64,000 bases of DNA from Neobacillus driksii (GTDB lineage Bacteria; Bacillota; Bacilli; Bacillales; Cytobacillaceae), in assembly GCF_013409995.1 (NCBI RefSeq), contig NZ_JACCBX010000001.1:308932-372931 (forward strand). Reading direction: 5' to 3'. Positions 27,097-34,703 of the stretch are shown piece after piece (position 1 is the first letter of the stretch; the number at the start of each line of letters is the position of its first letter). The translations under genes and the position numbers were made by a program. Under the pieces are notes generated by a model. The model had not been told where the DNA came from and did no database searches. It saw nothing but the letters and a program-made list of their open reading frames with translations.

Positions 27097-27393
27097 GTGG
27101 TCTTACTTTTTCATTATTTATCTCTCTTAAACATATTTGATGCTTTCATTACTTACTTTGGCTTGAAAAACTCAATGATACAGGAAATGAACCCGCTCAT
27201 GAATAGAATATATGAAGCAGATCCAGCTTTGTTTCTGATTACCAAGATGGGATTTTCGCTGTGCCTTTACTTGTTTATTCTTTTTAAAAAAGTACCAACA
27301 TCTTTTCTTACAAAGGGACTCACTGTCTTTGCCTCAAGTTTCTATACCCTAATATTCTTCCTCCATTGCTACTGGCTTGTGTTCCTCATATAA
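27097..27393 (+). CDS. DUF5658-type small membrane protein
   Basis: 98 aa from a GTG 10 nt after AGGAGG. Three hydrophobic helices. NIFDAFITYFGLKNSMIQEM followed by NPLMNRIYEADPALF is the DUF5658 pattern (Asp in helix 1, Asn-Pro after it). Role unknown. It is a single gene with an inverted repeat upstream. Confidence 0.7.
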   Translation: MVLLFHYLSLLNIFDAFITYFGLKNSMIQEMNPLMNRIYEADPALFLITKMGFSLCLYLFILFKKVPTSFLTKGLTVFASSFYTLIFFLHCYWLVFLI

Positions 27394-27432
27394 AGGCGCC
27401 GAGCCATTATAGTGGTAGGCACCTTTTTGGAT

Positions 27433-27919
27433 TTAATTATGACCCATAGATAATTTTAATTTGTCGCGAGCTCCCTTCCGCCAACTTTTTACCGCAGATG
27501 GTGATACCTTTTCCTTTTCGGCAATTTCACTTATGCTCAAGCCTTCCAGTACTGTTAGTAAGAGCCATTTTCTTTGATTGGGTGTTAGAGTTTGACAATG
27601 CTGAAGAAGTATATCCTCCACCAAAGGTTCCTCTGTATAAGGGGCCACTGTATTATCCCAAAATTCATTCTCTGGATAAAATGTTCTCTCCGACTCCTTG
27701 GTTTCCCTTGTCAATTCCATGAGTATATAGCCTTTTATATAGTGATAGGCGTAGGTGGGAAAGTTCCCTTTTGCTGGGTTGAATCGCTTGCTTGCCTCCC
27801 AAAGGGCGATAAGACCGTCCTGGCAAAAATTCATCCCTATTTTTATAAATGTGAAGTGAGTACATAATCCGCTCAATCACTGGTTCATATTGAATGGCTA
27901 ACCGATCAAAGCTTTCCAA
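27433..27919 (-). pseudogene. Frameshifted sigma-70-family sigma factor
   Basis: The N-terminal part (MESFDRLAIQYEPVIERIMY, sigma region 2 start) and the rest (FCQDGLIALWEASKRFNP, then region 4 TLTPNQRKWLLL, SISEIAEKEKVSPSAVKSWR) are in different frames. They join if one T is removed from the TTTTT at about 27827-27831. Restored, it would be about 162 aa, complete for a short alternative sigma factor. Either the gene is inactive, expression depends on slippage at the T run, or the base is a sequencing error. Confidence 0.75.
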
Positions 27920-28290
27920 GGATGGTCCCTTTCAGAAAGCGCGCTTTTCATTTTATTCCCGGGTACCTCTACCTTATAGGGAAACGTAAAGCGCATCGAA
28001 TGGCGATGAATTACATAACTACTTGATAATTGTCAGAACAATCACGTTTTGTGCGATTAATTAAATTTAGTTAGGTCAATTTGCATTTTTGGCTAATTAT
28101 CAGTCAATTTGCTGTTTTTTACTTTTGCAAAAAAACGGAGGCAACCTATGTTGAGAGTGAAAGCATTTATTCTTGATATCCTTGTTAAATATTAATGGTA
28201 CAAGTATCTGGGATAATTTTGTATAATTAATAAAAATTGGGCTTTTGCCTAAACGAAATTAGATAGATTAGGTTTAAGGGGGAGAGCTCA
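27920..28290. other. Intergenic region upstream of the DUF6241-type gene
   Basis: A/T-rich with no long gene. ATG at 28148 after a strong GGAGG opens a 15-codon frame (MLRVKAFILDILVKY, stop 28193-28195) that could be a leader peptide. TATAAT at 28222-28227 is a possible -10 element for the gene at 28291. GTCAATTTGC occurs twice near 28076 and 28113. Confidence 0.35.
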
Positions 28291-28812
28291 ATGAAAAAAT
28301 GGAAAGTGTGGGGTCCTATCGTAGTGATTCTAGCTTGTATTGTGGGGGCCTATTTTTATTTAACTGAAGACCGCGGGCTAGAATTAAATGTGAAGAAAAA
28401 TGATCCCGTTGCTGCGAAAGAGGCACAAACAAAAATCGATAAAAGCTTTGAGACCCCTGTAGCAAGTAAGGTGACGGAGGAATATGAAACGATGACTAAT
28501 GCGGAACTAATACAAGAGGTTCACAATATGACACATCAGAAGGTGGAGGCAGACAAAAAATGGGGTGCCTCCGAAATCACCGCCGATAAAGTTCAGACAT
28601 TATTTAATGTAATAAAAAATAAGGACTTCCAAAATGGAAGTACGAAAGATATGCTCCTAGCAATCTTAGAACCGTGGATCCGAAAAGACTTCAGTAATGC
28701 CGTAAGCGCTCACAACCGCATCTGGTCCTCCCAAAACGGAAACATCGGCAAAGCCACCCGTCTACTGACCCCTCAGGAAGAACTAGAATATATCGAGAAT
28801 CAATTTCGCTGA
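28291..28812 (+). CDS. Membrane-anchored DUF6241-type protein
   Basis: 173 aa. One N-terminal transmembrane segment (about 6-24, VWGPIVVILACIVGAYFYL), then an outside domain with EEYETMTNAELIQEVHNMTH, KKWGASEITADKVQTLFNVI and a C-terminal LLTPQEELEYIENQF. This matches my memory of the Bacillus DUF6241 family; the function is unknown. AAGGGGGAGAG precedes the ATG. Confidence 0.7.
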   Translation: MKKWKVWGPIVVILACIVGAYFYLTEDRGLELNVKKNDPVAAKEAQTKIDKSFETPVASKVTEEYETMTNAELIQEVHNMTHQKVEADKKWGASEITADKVQTLFNVIKNKDFQNGSTKDMLLAILEPWIRKDFSNAVSAHNRIWSSQNGNIGKATRLLTPQEELEYIENQFR

Positions 28813-28838
28813 TGGTTACAATGAGGATGGTCGATGAT

Positions 28839-28883
28839 GGTGACAGGCACCGCTCGTGGATACTGTCCACCCCAGGCGGACAG
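28839..28883 (+). repeat. REP-like dispersed repeat, copy 3 (inverted head)
   Basis: GGTGACAGGCACC followed by GCTCGTGGATACTGTCCACC and AGGCGGACAG. The head is inverted relative to copy 1 while the tail keeps the same orientation. Confidence 0.8.
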
Positions 28884-28973
28884 GTAGGTCGAATCTGAAC
28901 CCGAACTTATTAATATTTGGACGAGGCTGGACATAGTCTTTAGTATGGGGAGTCTGTATTAAAGGAGAGGTAC

Positions 28974-29444
28974 ATGTCTAGGAAATCCGCGTCGCTTAAA
29001 GGTTTTGTAATGGGAATGGTGCTGCTGGTCTGTATCGTTACTGTTTTTATGCTAATAAGGGGTGCTTGGTTATCGCCCGATGAAGAGGCAGCTGCTGTGG
29101 TGGAGGAGTTTTATTTGTTTGAACAGGAGGGGGAATTTTCTTCGTCCTGGGAGCTTTTTCATTCAACTATGAAGGAAAGATTCAAAAAAGGGCATTATAT
29201 ACAAGACAGGGCCCATGTGTTCATGAACCACTTTGGCGTCGAAACGTTTGACTTTGTGATGAGTGAACCCGAAAAAATTGATCAATGGAAATTGTCCGAA
29301 ACAGGACCATCCATGGAAAACGTTTATAAGATTCTTGTGACCCAAACCTATAAGGGAACATATGGAAACTTTGACCTGGAACAAGAAGTCTTTGCTGTTC
29401 AAGAAAAAGACGAATGGAAAATTGTGTGGAATTATAACCAGTAA
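28974..29444 (+). CDS. Membrane-anchored NTF2-like protein of unknown function
   Basis: 156 aa. One membrane segment (about 9-28) and an outside domain with EEAAAVVEEFYLFEQEGEFS, SWELFHSTMKERFKKGHYIQ and a final DEWKIVWNYN, the helix-then-beta pattern typical of NTF2-like folds. AAAGGAGAGG precedes the ATG. Function not recognised. Confidence 0.65.
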   Translation: MSRKSASLKGFVMGMVLLVCIVTVFMLIRGAWLSPDEEAAAVVEEFYLFEQEGEFSSSWELFHSTMKERFKKGHYIQDRAHVFMNHFGVETFDFVMSEPEKIDQWKLSETGPSMENVYKILVTQTYKGTYGNFDLEQEVFAVQEKDEWKIVWNYNQ

Positions 29445-29498
29445 ACAGGGTGACAACACTCCCTCCGTGGATAGTAATATCTGTTTGATTCACTGATA

Positions 29499-29528
29499 TT
29501 GACGGAGGGAACCATTTTCAGGTATAAT
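29499..29528 (+). promoter_or_regulatory. Promoter of the ring-cleavage dioxygenase gene
   Basis: -35 TTGACG (29499-29504), 18-bp spacer, -10 TATAAT (29523-29528). The -10 overlaps the MhqR-type palindrome, so repressor binding would block polymerase. The -35 lies in the stem-loop of the preceding gene's terminator (CCCTCCGT/ACGGAGGG, 29461-29509). Confidence 0.65.
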
Positions 29529-29551
29529 TATCTCGAATTCGAGATAATTAT
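29524..29551. promoter_or_regulatory. MhqR-type operator (28-bp perfect palindrome)
   Basis: A perfect palindrome centred on GAATTC with core TATCTCGAATTCGAGATA, the sequence reported for B. subtilis MhqR sites controlling hydroquinone-detoxifying dioxygenases. It sits on the -10 element and 32 nt before the start codon of a matching enzyme gene. No mhqR gene is present in this window. Confidence 0.85.
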
Positions 29552-29583
29552 GCGCTAATGAAGTTCGTTTAGGAGGTCATTAA

Positions 29584-30558
29584 ATGAAGCTGTTAGGTTT
29601 ACATCATGTTTCGATCTTAACGGGTAAGGCGGAGAGGAACTTTCAGTTTTATACAAAGATTTTAGGTTTGAGGCTGGTCAAGAAAACAGTCAACCAAGAT
29701 AATACAGAATCTTATCATTTATTTTATGGTGACGCGAAGGGTAGTCCAGGGACTGAGATTACATTCTTTGATATTCCTGGATTGGGACATACCTACCCAG
29801 GAATAGGCAGTATTTCATCTACGTCACTGCGTGTGAAGGACACAGATGCGCTCCACTACTGGACAGAACGTTTTAAGCAGTTTGGGATTCAACACGGGCA
29901 GATTGAGAAGAGAAACAATCGTGATTCCCTTGCGTTTCAGGATTATGAGGGTACGCGTTTAGTTTTAGTGGCAGATAACGATGAACAAGGAGTTGCTGCG
30001 GGTGTTCCTTGGGACAAAACTGATGTCCCAGTAGAGCATGCCATCATTGGCTTGGGTCCTGTGACCTTAACGGTTGGTGTCCCGGACAAAACGATTAAAG
30101 TATTAACTGAAGTAATGGGCTTTACACAGGCTGGCACATATCCATCACTTGCAGGGGATTTCCCGGATATTCTGGTTTTTACAACAGGTGAAGGCGGCTC
30201 TGGAGCAGAGGTGCATATCGAGACGAGACCGGATTTGCCTAGGGAGCGGCCAGGCCGGGGAAGTGTTCATCATGTGGCCTTTCGTGTTCCGAATGAGGAA
30301 GAATATGACTATTGGGCACAGAAAATCGCTGCATCGGGTCTCATGAATTCAGGTAAAGTGGAACGTTATTACTTCAAAGCACTCTATTTCCGTGAACCAA
30401 ATCATATCCTTTTTGAATTATCAACAGACACTCCAGGTTTCGATGTGGATGAACCTATTGAAACATTGGGGGAAAAGCTGGCACTTCCGCCATTTCTGGA
30501 ACCCCGCCGTGCAGATATTGAAGCGAATTTAAGACCATTAGAGTTAGATCGTAAGTAA
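29584..30558 (+). CDS. Ring-cleavage dioxygenase, MhqA/MhqO family
   Basis: 324 aa made of two VOC repeats. Repeat 1 begins GLHHVSILTGKAERNFQFYT with a metal His; repeat 2 contains GLGPVTLTVGVPDKTIKVL, then RGSVHHVAFRVPNEEEYDYW with His and ALYFREPNHILFELSTD with Glu. MhqA/MhqO enzymes open (hydro)quinone rings with Fe2+ and oxygen in the cytosol and are induced by quinones through MhqR. The MhqR palindrome directly upstream strongly supports the assignment; which paralogue it is cannot be told. Confidence 0.9.
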   Translation: MKLLGLHHVSILTGKAERNFQFYTKILGLRLVKKTVNQDNTESYHLFYGDAKGSPGTEITFFDIPGLGHTYPGIGSISSTSLRVKDTDALHYWTERFKQFGIQHGQIEKRNNRDSLAFQDYEGTRLVLVADNDEQGVAAGVPWDKTDVPVEHAIIGLGPVTLTVGVPDKTIKVLTEVMGFTQAGTYPSLAGDFPDILVFTTGEGGSGAEVHIETRPDLPRERPGRGSVHHVAFRVPNEEEYDYWAQKIAASGLMNSGKVERYYFKALYFREPNHILFELSTDTPGFDVDEPIETLGEKLALPPFLEPRRADIEANLRPLELDRK

Positions 30559-30564
30559 TCCATT

Positions 30565-30600
30565 AAGACAGGGACCATATAAATATGGAACTTGTCTTTT
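30565..30600 (+). terminator. Terminator after the dioxygenase gene
   Basis: AAGACA-CCATAT pairs with ATATGG-TGTCTT (two internal mismatches), followed by TTTTTTCTT. Confidence 0.7.
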
Positions 30601-30775
30601 TTCTTTGCACCAACTTCCATCAATATTAATCTATAGAAAAATCCACTTTTAAAAATTCTTTTAAAAAATTCCAACACTTTTCTTTCCTCAATCGTTATCT
30701 ACATGAAAGCGGCAAAGACAATAGCTGAAAGCAATACATGATTTTCACTAAGAATTAAAAAATGAATAAAAGTGA

Positions 30776-31255
30776 GTGGTCAATTTGAAGGTCGAAGTGA
30801 GTGATTTATATGAAAAGTTAAAAGATGATCTTTTCCGTTTTGCCCGTTCCATTGCAAGGCATGGGCAGGAGGCAAATGACCTCGTTCAGGACGCAATGAT
30901 CAAGTCGCTAAATGAACCAGAGCTGCTCAGCCTGCCGGAATATAAGCAGCGAGCATGGTTTTTTCGGGTCATGAAAAACAGGTTGATCGATGACCGCCGG
31001 AAAGAACAACGATTGACACAGTGGGAGGAAGACTTGGATTTTCCTATCCAGCAGATGGGTGTCAGTCACCTAGAAATAACCGATTTACTTAGACATTTGC
31101 CACAGGATTTAAGTGATTTAATTTTTAAAAGATATTGGTTAGGACTATCCAGTCAGGAAATTGGCGGTCAGTTGGGGGTTCCGGCCTCAACGGTACGATA
31201 TAAGCTTCATCTTGCTATTAAGCGATTGAGAACGATTTTAGAGGAGGAAATATAA
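30776..31255 (+). CDS. ECF-type sigma factor
   Basis: 159 aa. Sigma region 2 is FRFARSIARHGQEANDLVQD to AWFFRVMKNRLIDDRRKEQR (about 20-80); region 4 is HLPQDLSDLIFKRYWLGLSS then QEIGGQLGVPASTVRYKLHL (about 105-150). It starts with GTG at 30776, or TTG at 30785; neither has a strong ribosome site. The stop overlaps the next gene's ATG by one base (TAATG), so both are coupled. No membrane anti-sigma gene follows, which is unusual for ECF systems and makes the partner protein a candidate regulator or the main target. Confidence 0.88.
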   Translation: MVNLKVEVSDLYEKLKDDLFRFARSIARHGQEANDLVQDAMIKSLNEPELLSLPEYKQRAWFFRVMKNRLIDDRRKEQRLTQWEEDLDFPIQQMGVSHLEITDLLRHLPQDLSDLIFKRYWLGLSSQEIGGQLGVPASTVRYKLHLAIKRLRTILEEEI

Positions 31256-32460
31256 TGAGTCAACGAATTGGAAATGTGGGATTACTAAATTTGGTTAACG
31301 CTACGGAAGAGAGTATTAAAGGTGTAGAACGGATTGAAAATGTCGGTCTCGTTCTTTATGGGAAAGAAAATGCGCATCTCCTTACTCGCTTAAATATTGG
31401 AAATATCGGGTCGAGCTTAGAGGTACCATCTGGTTACCGCCTGTATAACGGAGTTCTAAATCTGGATCAAAACTATCTGTCCTCCATTGTTGACCCAGTC
31501 CTTCTTTTAGTAAATGGTGTGGTAATTATTGATCGGAATGTTCAACCGGACCAGATTCAAGCAGGGAATTTAAACTTGATGGTAAATGGAAAAGTGTACT
31601 GCCCTGCACATTTATCTGGAGTCGCCGGCAGCATGTTAACAAAAAATAACGGAGCAGTTGAAACCTATCATAGTGCCCCGCCAAGATTAGAGAACGGTAA
31701 ATTTACATTGACGAATTCCTTTTTACAATCAGTAGATGAACCTTTATTTCTAGTTGTAAATGGATTGTTAACTTTTGCGCAGGAGCTGAATCTAGATTTA
31801 TTTAATGAGAAAATTAATAAGTTAGAAGTGAATGGGAAGATCGAAATCTTTGAAAATCAAGAAGCTTATTTATATAAAAAAGCAGCTTCTTTAACAACCT
31901 GTAAAGTGGAAGTCATTCCTGCTGGATATGAGGTTTTGGGTAAACCGCTGCGCTTAAATGCACGTTCGATTCGGAGATTCCAACAGAAAAAGTGGTTTAC
32001 CAATAAACCGGTTATTATAGAGAGCGATGTTTCTAGAGAAACGCTAACAAAAGCAGTGGAAAAAATTCATTCTACTTCTGTTATCATTTGTCACGAGGAA
32101 GTCGAGGACCTCGTTTATGAACGATTAAGTCTGCTGGAAACAGAAGTTTTGTCCTACGAAAACAACTTTATCTTAATTGAAGGGGAAGAAGTATGGTCAA
32201 ACGACCAATTCCTAGCCTTAGACCAGCCAGCTACTTTCATTGTTAAAGGCCAGCTTTTCCTTGATGACGATGTAAGTGAAGAGGTTCTACGCACCAAAGT
32301 ATCTACATTAGATATCTTAGGTGAAGTCGTTGTACACGAGAAAAAATTAAAAGGTGTCCTTCAAAATATCATTCGACTAACTACAGGAACCATTGAAGTA
32401 GAAAAAAATAAAGAAGAAACAGGTGTGACACTTCAAAATGTGGGAGAACTGTCACTATGA
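31255..32460 (+). CDS. Internally repeated protein coupled to the ECF sigma factor
   Basis: 401 aa, no signal peptide or membrane helix. A pattern of about 58 residues recurs: LYNGVLNLDQNYLSS with PVLLLVNGVVII and LNLMVNGKVYC (about 62-115); LENGKFTLTNSFLQS with PLFLVVNGLLTF and NKLEVNGKIEIF (about 145-200); and a weaker third copy with ATFIVKGQLFLD and STLDILGEVVVHE (about 298-362). Short beta strands with NG turns suggest a stacked beta structure, loosely recalling bactofilins or polymer-forming proteins. Family not recognised. Possible roles are non-membrane sigma partner, scaffold or surface/spore structural protein. Confidence 0.75.
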   Translation: MSQRIGNVGLLNLVNATEESIKGVERIENVGLVLYGKENAHLLTRLNIGNIGSSLEVPSGYRLYNGVLNLDQNYLSSIVDPVLLLVNGVVIIDRNVQPDQIQAGNLNLMVNGKVYCPAHLSGVAGSMLTKNNGAVETYHSAPPRLENGKFTLTNSFLQSVDEPLFLVVNGLLTFAQELNLDLFNEKINKLEVNGKIEIFENQEAYLYKKAASLTTCKVEVIPAGYEVLGKPLRLNARSIRRFQQKKWFTNKPVIIESDVSRETLTKAVEKIHSTSVIICHEEVEDLVYERLSLLETEVLSYENNFILIEGEEVWSNDQFLALDQPATFIVKGQLFLDDDVSEEVLRTKVSTLDILGEVVVHEKKLKGVLQNIIRLTTGTIEVEKNKEETGVTLQNVGELSL

Positions 32461-32463
32461 AAG

Positions 32464-32513
32464 CAGGCACCGCCAAAAGGCGGTGCCTGTCACCATTTAT
32501 ACATCACTGTATA
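32464..32513 (+). repeat. REP-like dispersed repeat, copy 4 (with extra hairpin)
   Basis: CAGGCACCGCC-AAAA-GGCGGTGCCTG is a perfect hairpin starting 5 nt after the preceding stop; its right arm runs into GGTGCCTGTCACC (32482-32494) and CATTTATACATCACTGTATA. The last part contains the stop codon of the molybdoenzyme gene on the other strand. It may also serve as a terminator, although a T run is lacking. Confidence 0.75.
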
Positions 32514-34536
32514 TTTTTTCGACGCTGACCCGTCCAGAAAAGAAGGTGGCGCCGCCGCCCATATCAGCGATTCTATCTGGAGTTAGGGTGTTTACGAGTT
32601 GTTTTGTACCTTCTAAATCCGCCCAGAGTCCTTGGGTGACGACTACTCCTGGGAGGACATTTTCGCCTACACTCACTTTTAACAGACATTCGCCACGCTG
32701 GTTCCAGACCCGAACCTGGTCACCATCTTCAATACCAGAAGCCTTAGCGTCCTTGCTATTCATATATAATCGAGGTGCCTTTTCAAGGCTGATGTGCTTT
32801 TGATTATTTGAAAAGGTAGAGTTTAAGAAATTATGATTGGGTGCAGGAATAAATTGATAAGGATGTTCTCCGTCAATGACTAAAGGATTATAAGTTGGCA
32901 GTGGAGGATATCCATTTGCTTTCATCCGCTTTGAGTACAATTCAATTTTCCCGCTAGGTGTTCGCAACTTGCCTGGTAACAGTGGCCTTACCGCCGCTTT
33001 TATAAACTGTTTCTCTACTAATGTTTCATAATCCATTCCTTGCAAATACGGATTGGCTGGTTGATTAAGTGCTTGTGCGATCATTTCTGCTTCTGTATCT
33101 TCGAATGCAGATTCTTCATAGCCCATTCCTTTGGCCAAAAGACGAAAAACGTCCACATTGGATTTTGACTCTCCATAGACTTCTATGACTGGCTGCTGAA
33201 TCTGCATGTAATGGTGCCAATAGGAAGTGTATATATCTGTATTCTCAAAAGACGATGTTGCAGGAAGTAGTATATCAGCGTATTTGGCGGTCTCTGTTAA
33301 AAATAAATCGTGAACCACAACAAATAAATCGTCACGCTCAAGACCCTTTCTGACTTTATTCCCTTCAGGAGCAACTACCGCAGGGTTACAACTGTATACG
33401 TACAGTGATTTTACTGGCGGATCCACTGTTAACAAAGCTTCTCCCAGCAAGTTCATGTTAATTACCCGCGTCTGTTTATTTTTCAGTAATCTTGGAAGCT
33501 GCAGTTTTGTAGTGTTGGTCGTTAGATACCCTGAATTTCCTTTTATGGCACCGCCGCCTTTGATGAGCCATTGACCTGTCAATGCTGGAAGACATGAAAC
33601 CGTTCGGACAAACATACCGCCATTGTCATGGTGCTGCGGACCGTTGCCAATCCGAATAAAAGAAGGCGAGATAGTCCCATACATTCTAGCAAGCTTATAA
33701 ATATCATCAACAGGAACACCTGTAATTTCTGATACTGTAATAGGATCATATTGAATAACATGCTCGCGAAGTTCCTCATATCCAACTGTATATTGGTGTA
33801 AAAAGGAGGAGTCCACCAAGTTTTCAGCAAATAAAATATGCATGATTCCTAAAGCGAGAGCACTATCAGTCCCTGGTAAAATTGGAATAAACCAATCTGC
33901 TAATCTTCCAGTTTGGTTTTTATGCACATCAATAACCACAATTTGAGCGCCGTTGTTTTTGCGGGCTTTCTGAGCGAGTGCCACTTGGTGCATATTCGTA
34001 CTAGCCGCGTTAATCCCCCAAAAGATTATCAACTTGGAATGAATCGTATCTTCTGGATCAATTCCGTAGCTGCCGCCCATCGTATATCTGTACCCAACAG
34101 AGCCAGCAGAAGAACAGATACTCCGGTCCAATTGTGATGCTCCCATACGGTGAAAGAATCGGCGGTCCATCCCCTCCGCATTCAGCAGTCCCATGTTTCC
34201 ATAAAAACTATAAGGGAGGATACTTTCTGGACCGTCTGATTCGATAAGTGTTTTCCACTTGGAAGTTATTGTAGCTATGGCTTCATCCCAGCTAATCCGT
34301 TCAAACTTATCCTCACCTTTAGCTCCAATTCTCCTCATAGGATATTTCAGACGGGTTTCATCATAAATCCTTTCCGCCATATTCCGAACTTTATTACAAA
34401 TATTTCCCTTCGTCACCGGATGCTCCGGATCACCCTCAACCTTAACAATCCTTCCATCCTCTTTATGCAGCAGCAAACCACACTGATCCGGACAATCGAG
34501 CGGGCAAACAGATCTAGAAACGCCATTAAGTTCCAT
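32497..34536 (-). CDS. yyaE: Molybdopterin oxidoreductase, YyaE-like
   Basis: 679 aa DMSO-reductase-family protein. The N-terminal [4Fe-4S] site is CPLDCPDQC with a fourth Cys in GNICNKV. FERISWDEAIATI, FWGINAASTNMH, GNGPQHHDNGGMFVRTV and the late domain NHNFLNSTFSNNQKH, QVRVWNQRGEC match the family that includes formate dehydrogenase H-like and thiosulfate/tetrathionate reductases. No Tat signal is visible, so it is cytosolic like B. subtilis YyaE. The redox partner and substrate are unknown. The gene is bracketed by 32-bp direct repeats (32482 and 34559). Confidence 0.88.
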   Translation of the reverse strand: MELNGVSRSVCPLDCPDQCGLLLHKEDGRIVKVEGDPEHPVTKGNICNKVRNMAERIYDETRLKYPMRRIGAKGEDKFERISWDEAIATITSKWKTLIESDGPESILPYSFYGNMGLLNAEGMDRRFFHRMGASQLDRSICSSAGSVGYRYTMGGSYGIDPEDTIHSKLIIFWGINAASTNMHQVALAQKARKNNGAQIVVIDVHKNQTGRLADWFIPILPGTDSALALGIMHILFAENLVDSSFLHQYTVGYEELREHVIQYDPITVSEITGVPVDDIYKLARMYGTISPSFIRIGNGPQHHDNGGMFVRTVSCLPALTGQWLIKGGGAIKGNSGYLTTNTTKLQLPRLLKNKQTRVINMNLLGEALLTVDPPVKSLYVYSCNPAVVAPEGNKVRKGLERDDLFVVVHDLFLTETAKYADILLPATSSFENTDIYTSYWHHYMQIQQPVIEVYGESKSNVDVFRLLAKGMGYEESAFEDTEAEMIAQALNQPANPYLQGMDYETLVEKQFIKAAVRPLLPGKLRTPSGKIELYSKRMKANGYPPLPTYNPLVIDGEHPYQFIPAPNHNFLNSTFSNNQKHISLEKAPRLYMNSKDAKASGIEDGDQVRVWNQRGECLLKVSVGENVLPGVVVTQGLWADLEGTKQLVNTLTPDRIADMGGGATFFSGRVSVEKIYSDV

Positions 34537-34558
34537 TGTAGGATTGACCTCCTTTCTC

Positions 34559-34590
34559 GGTGCCTGTCACCATTTATACATTATTGTATA
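34559..34590 (+). repeat. REP-like dispersed repeat, copy 5 (short, CATTTAT type)
   Basis: GGTGCCTGTCACC followed by CATTTATACATTATTGTATA; it matches copy 4 (32482-32513) at 30 of 32 positions and in the same orientation. Confidence 0.8.
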
Positions 34591-34639
34591 ATCTTTTTCA
34601 TGATATGACAGCTTTAAAGGTGGAGCAAGTGCATAAAAA

Positions 34640-34695
34640 AATAAAGGCTTACCGTTATTTCCTTTAGTCATAGGAAATAACGGTAAGCCTTTATT
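34640..34695. terminator. Very strong terminator with 24-bp perfect stem
   Basis: AATAAAGGCTTACCGTTATT extended by TCCT pairs perfectly with its complement around an 8-nt loop. It lies just past the HupE-like stop and is A/T-flanked on both sides. Confidence 0.9.
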
Positions 34696-34703
34696 GATAT
34701 TGC

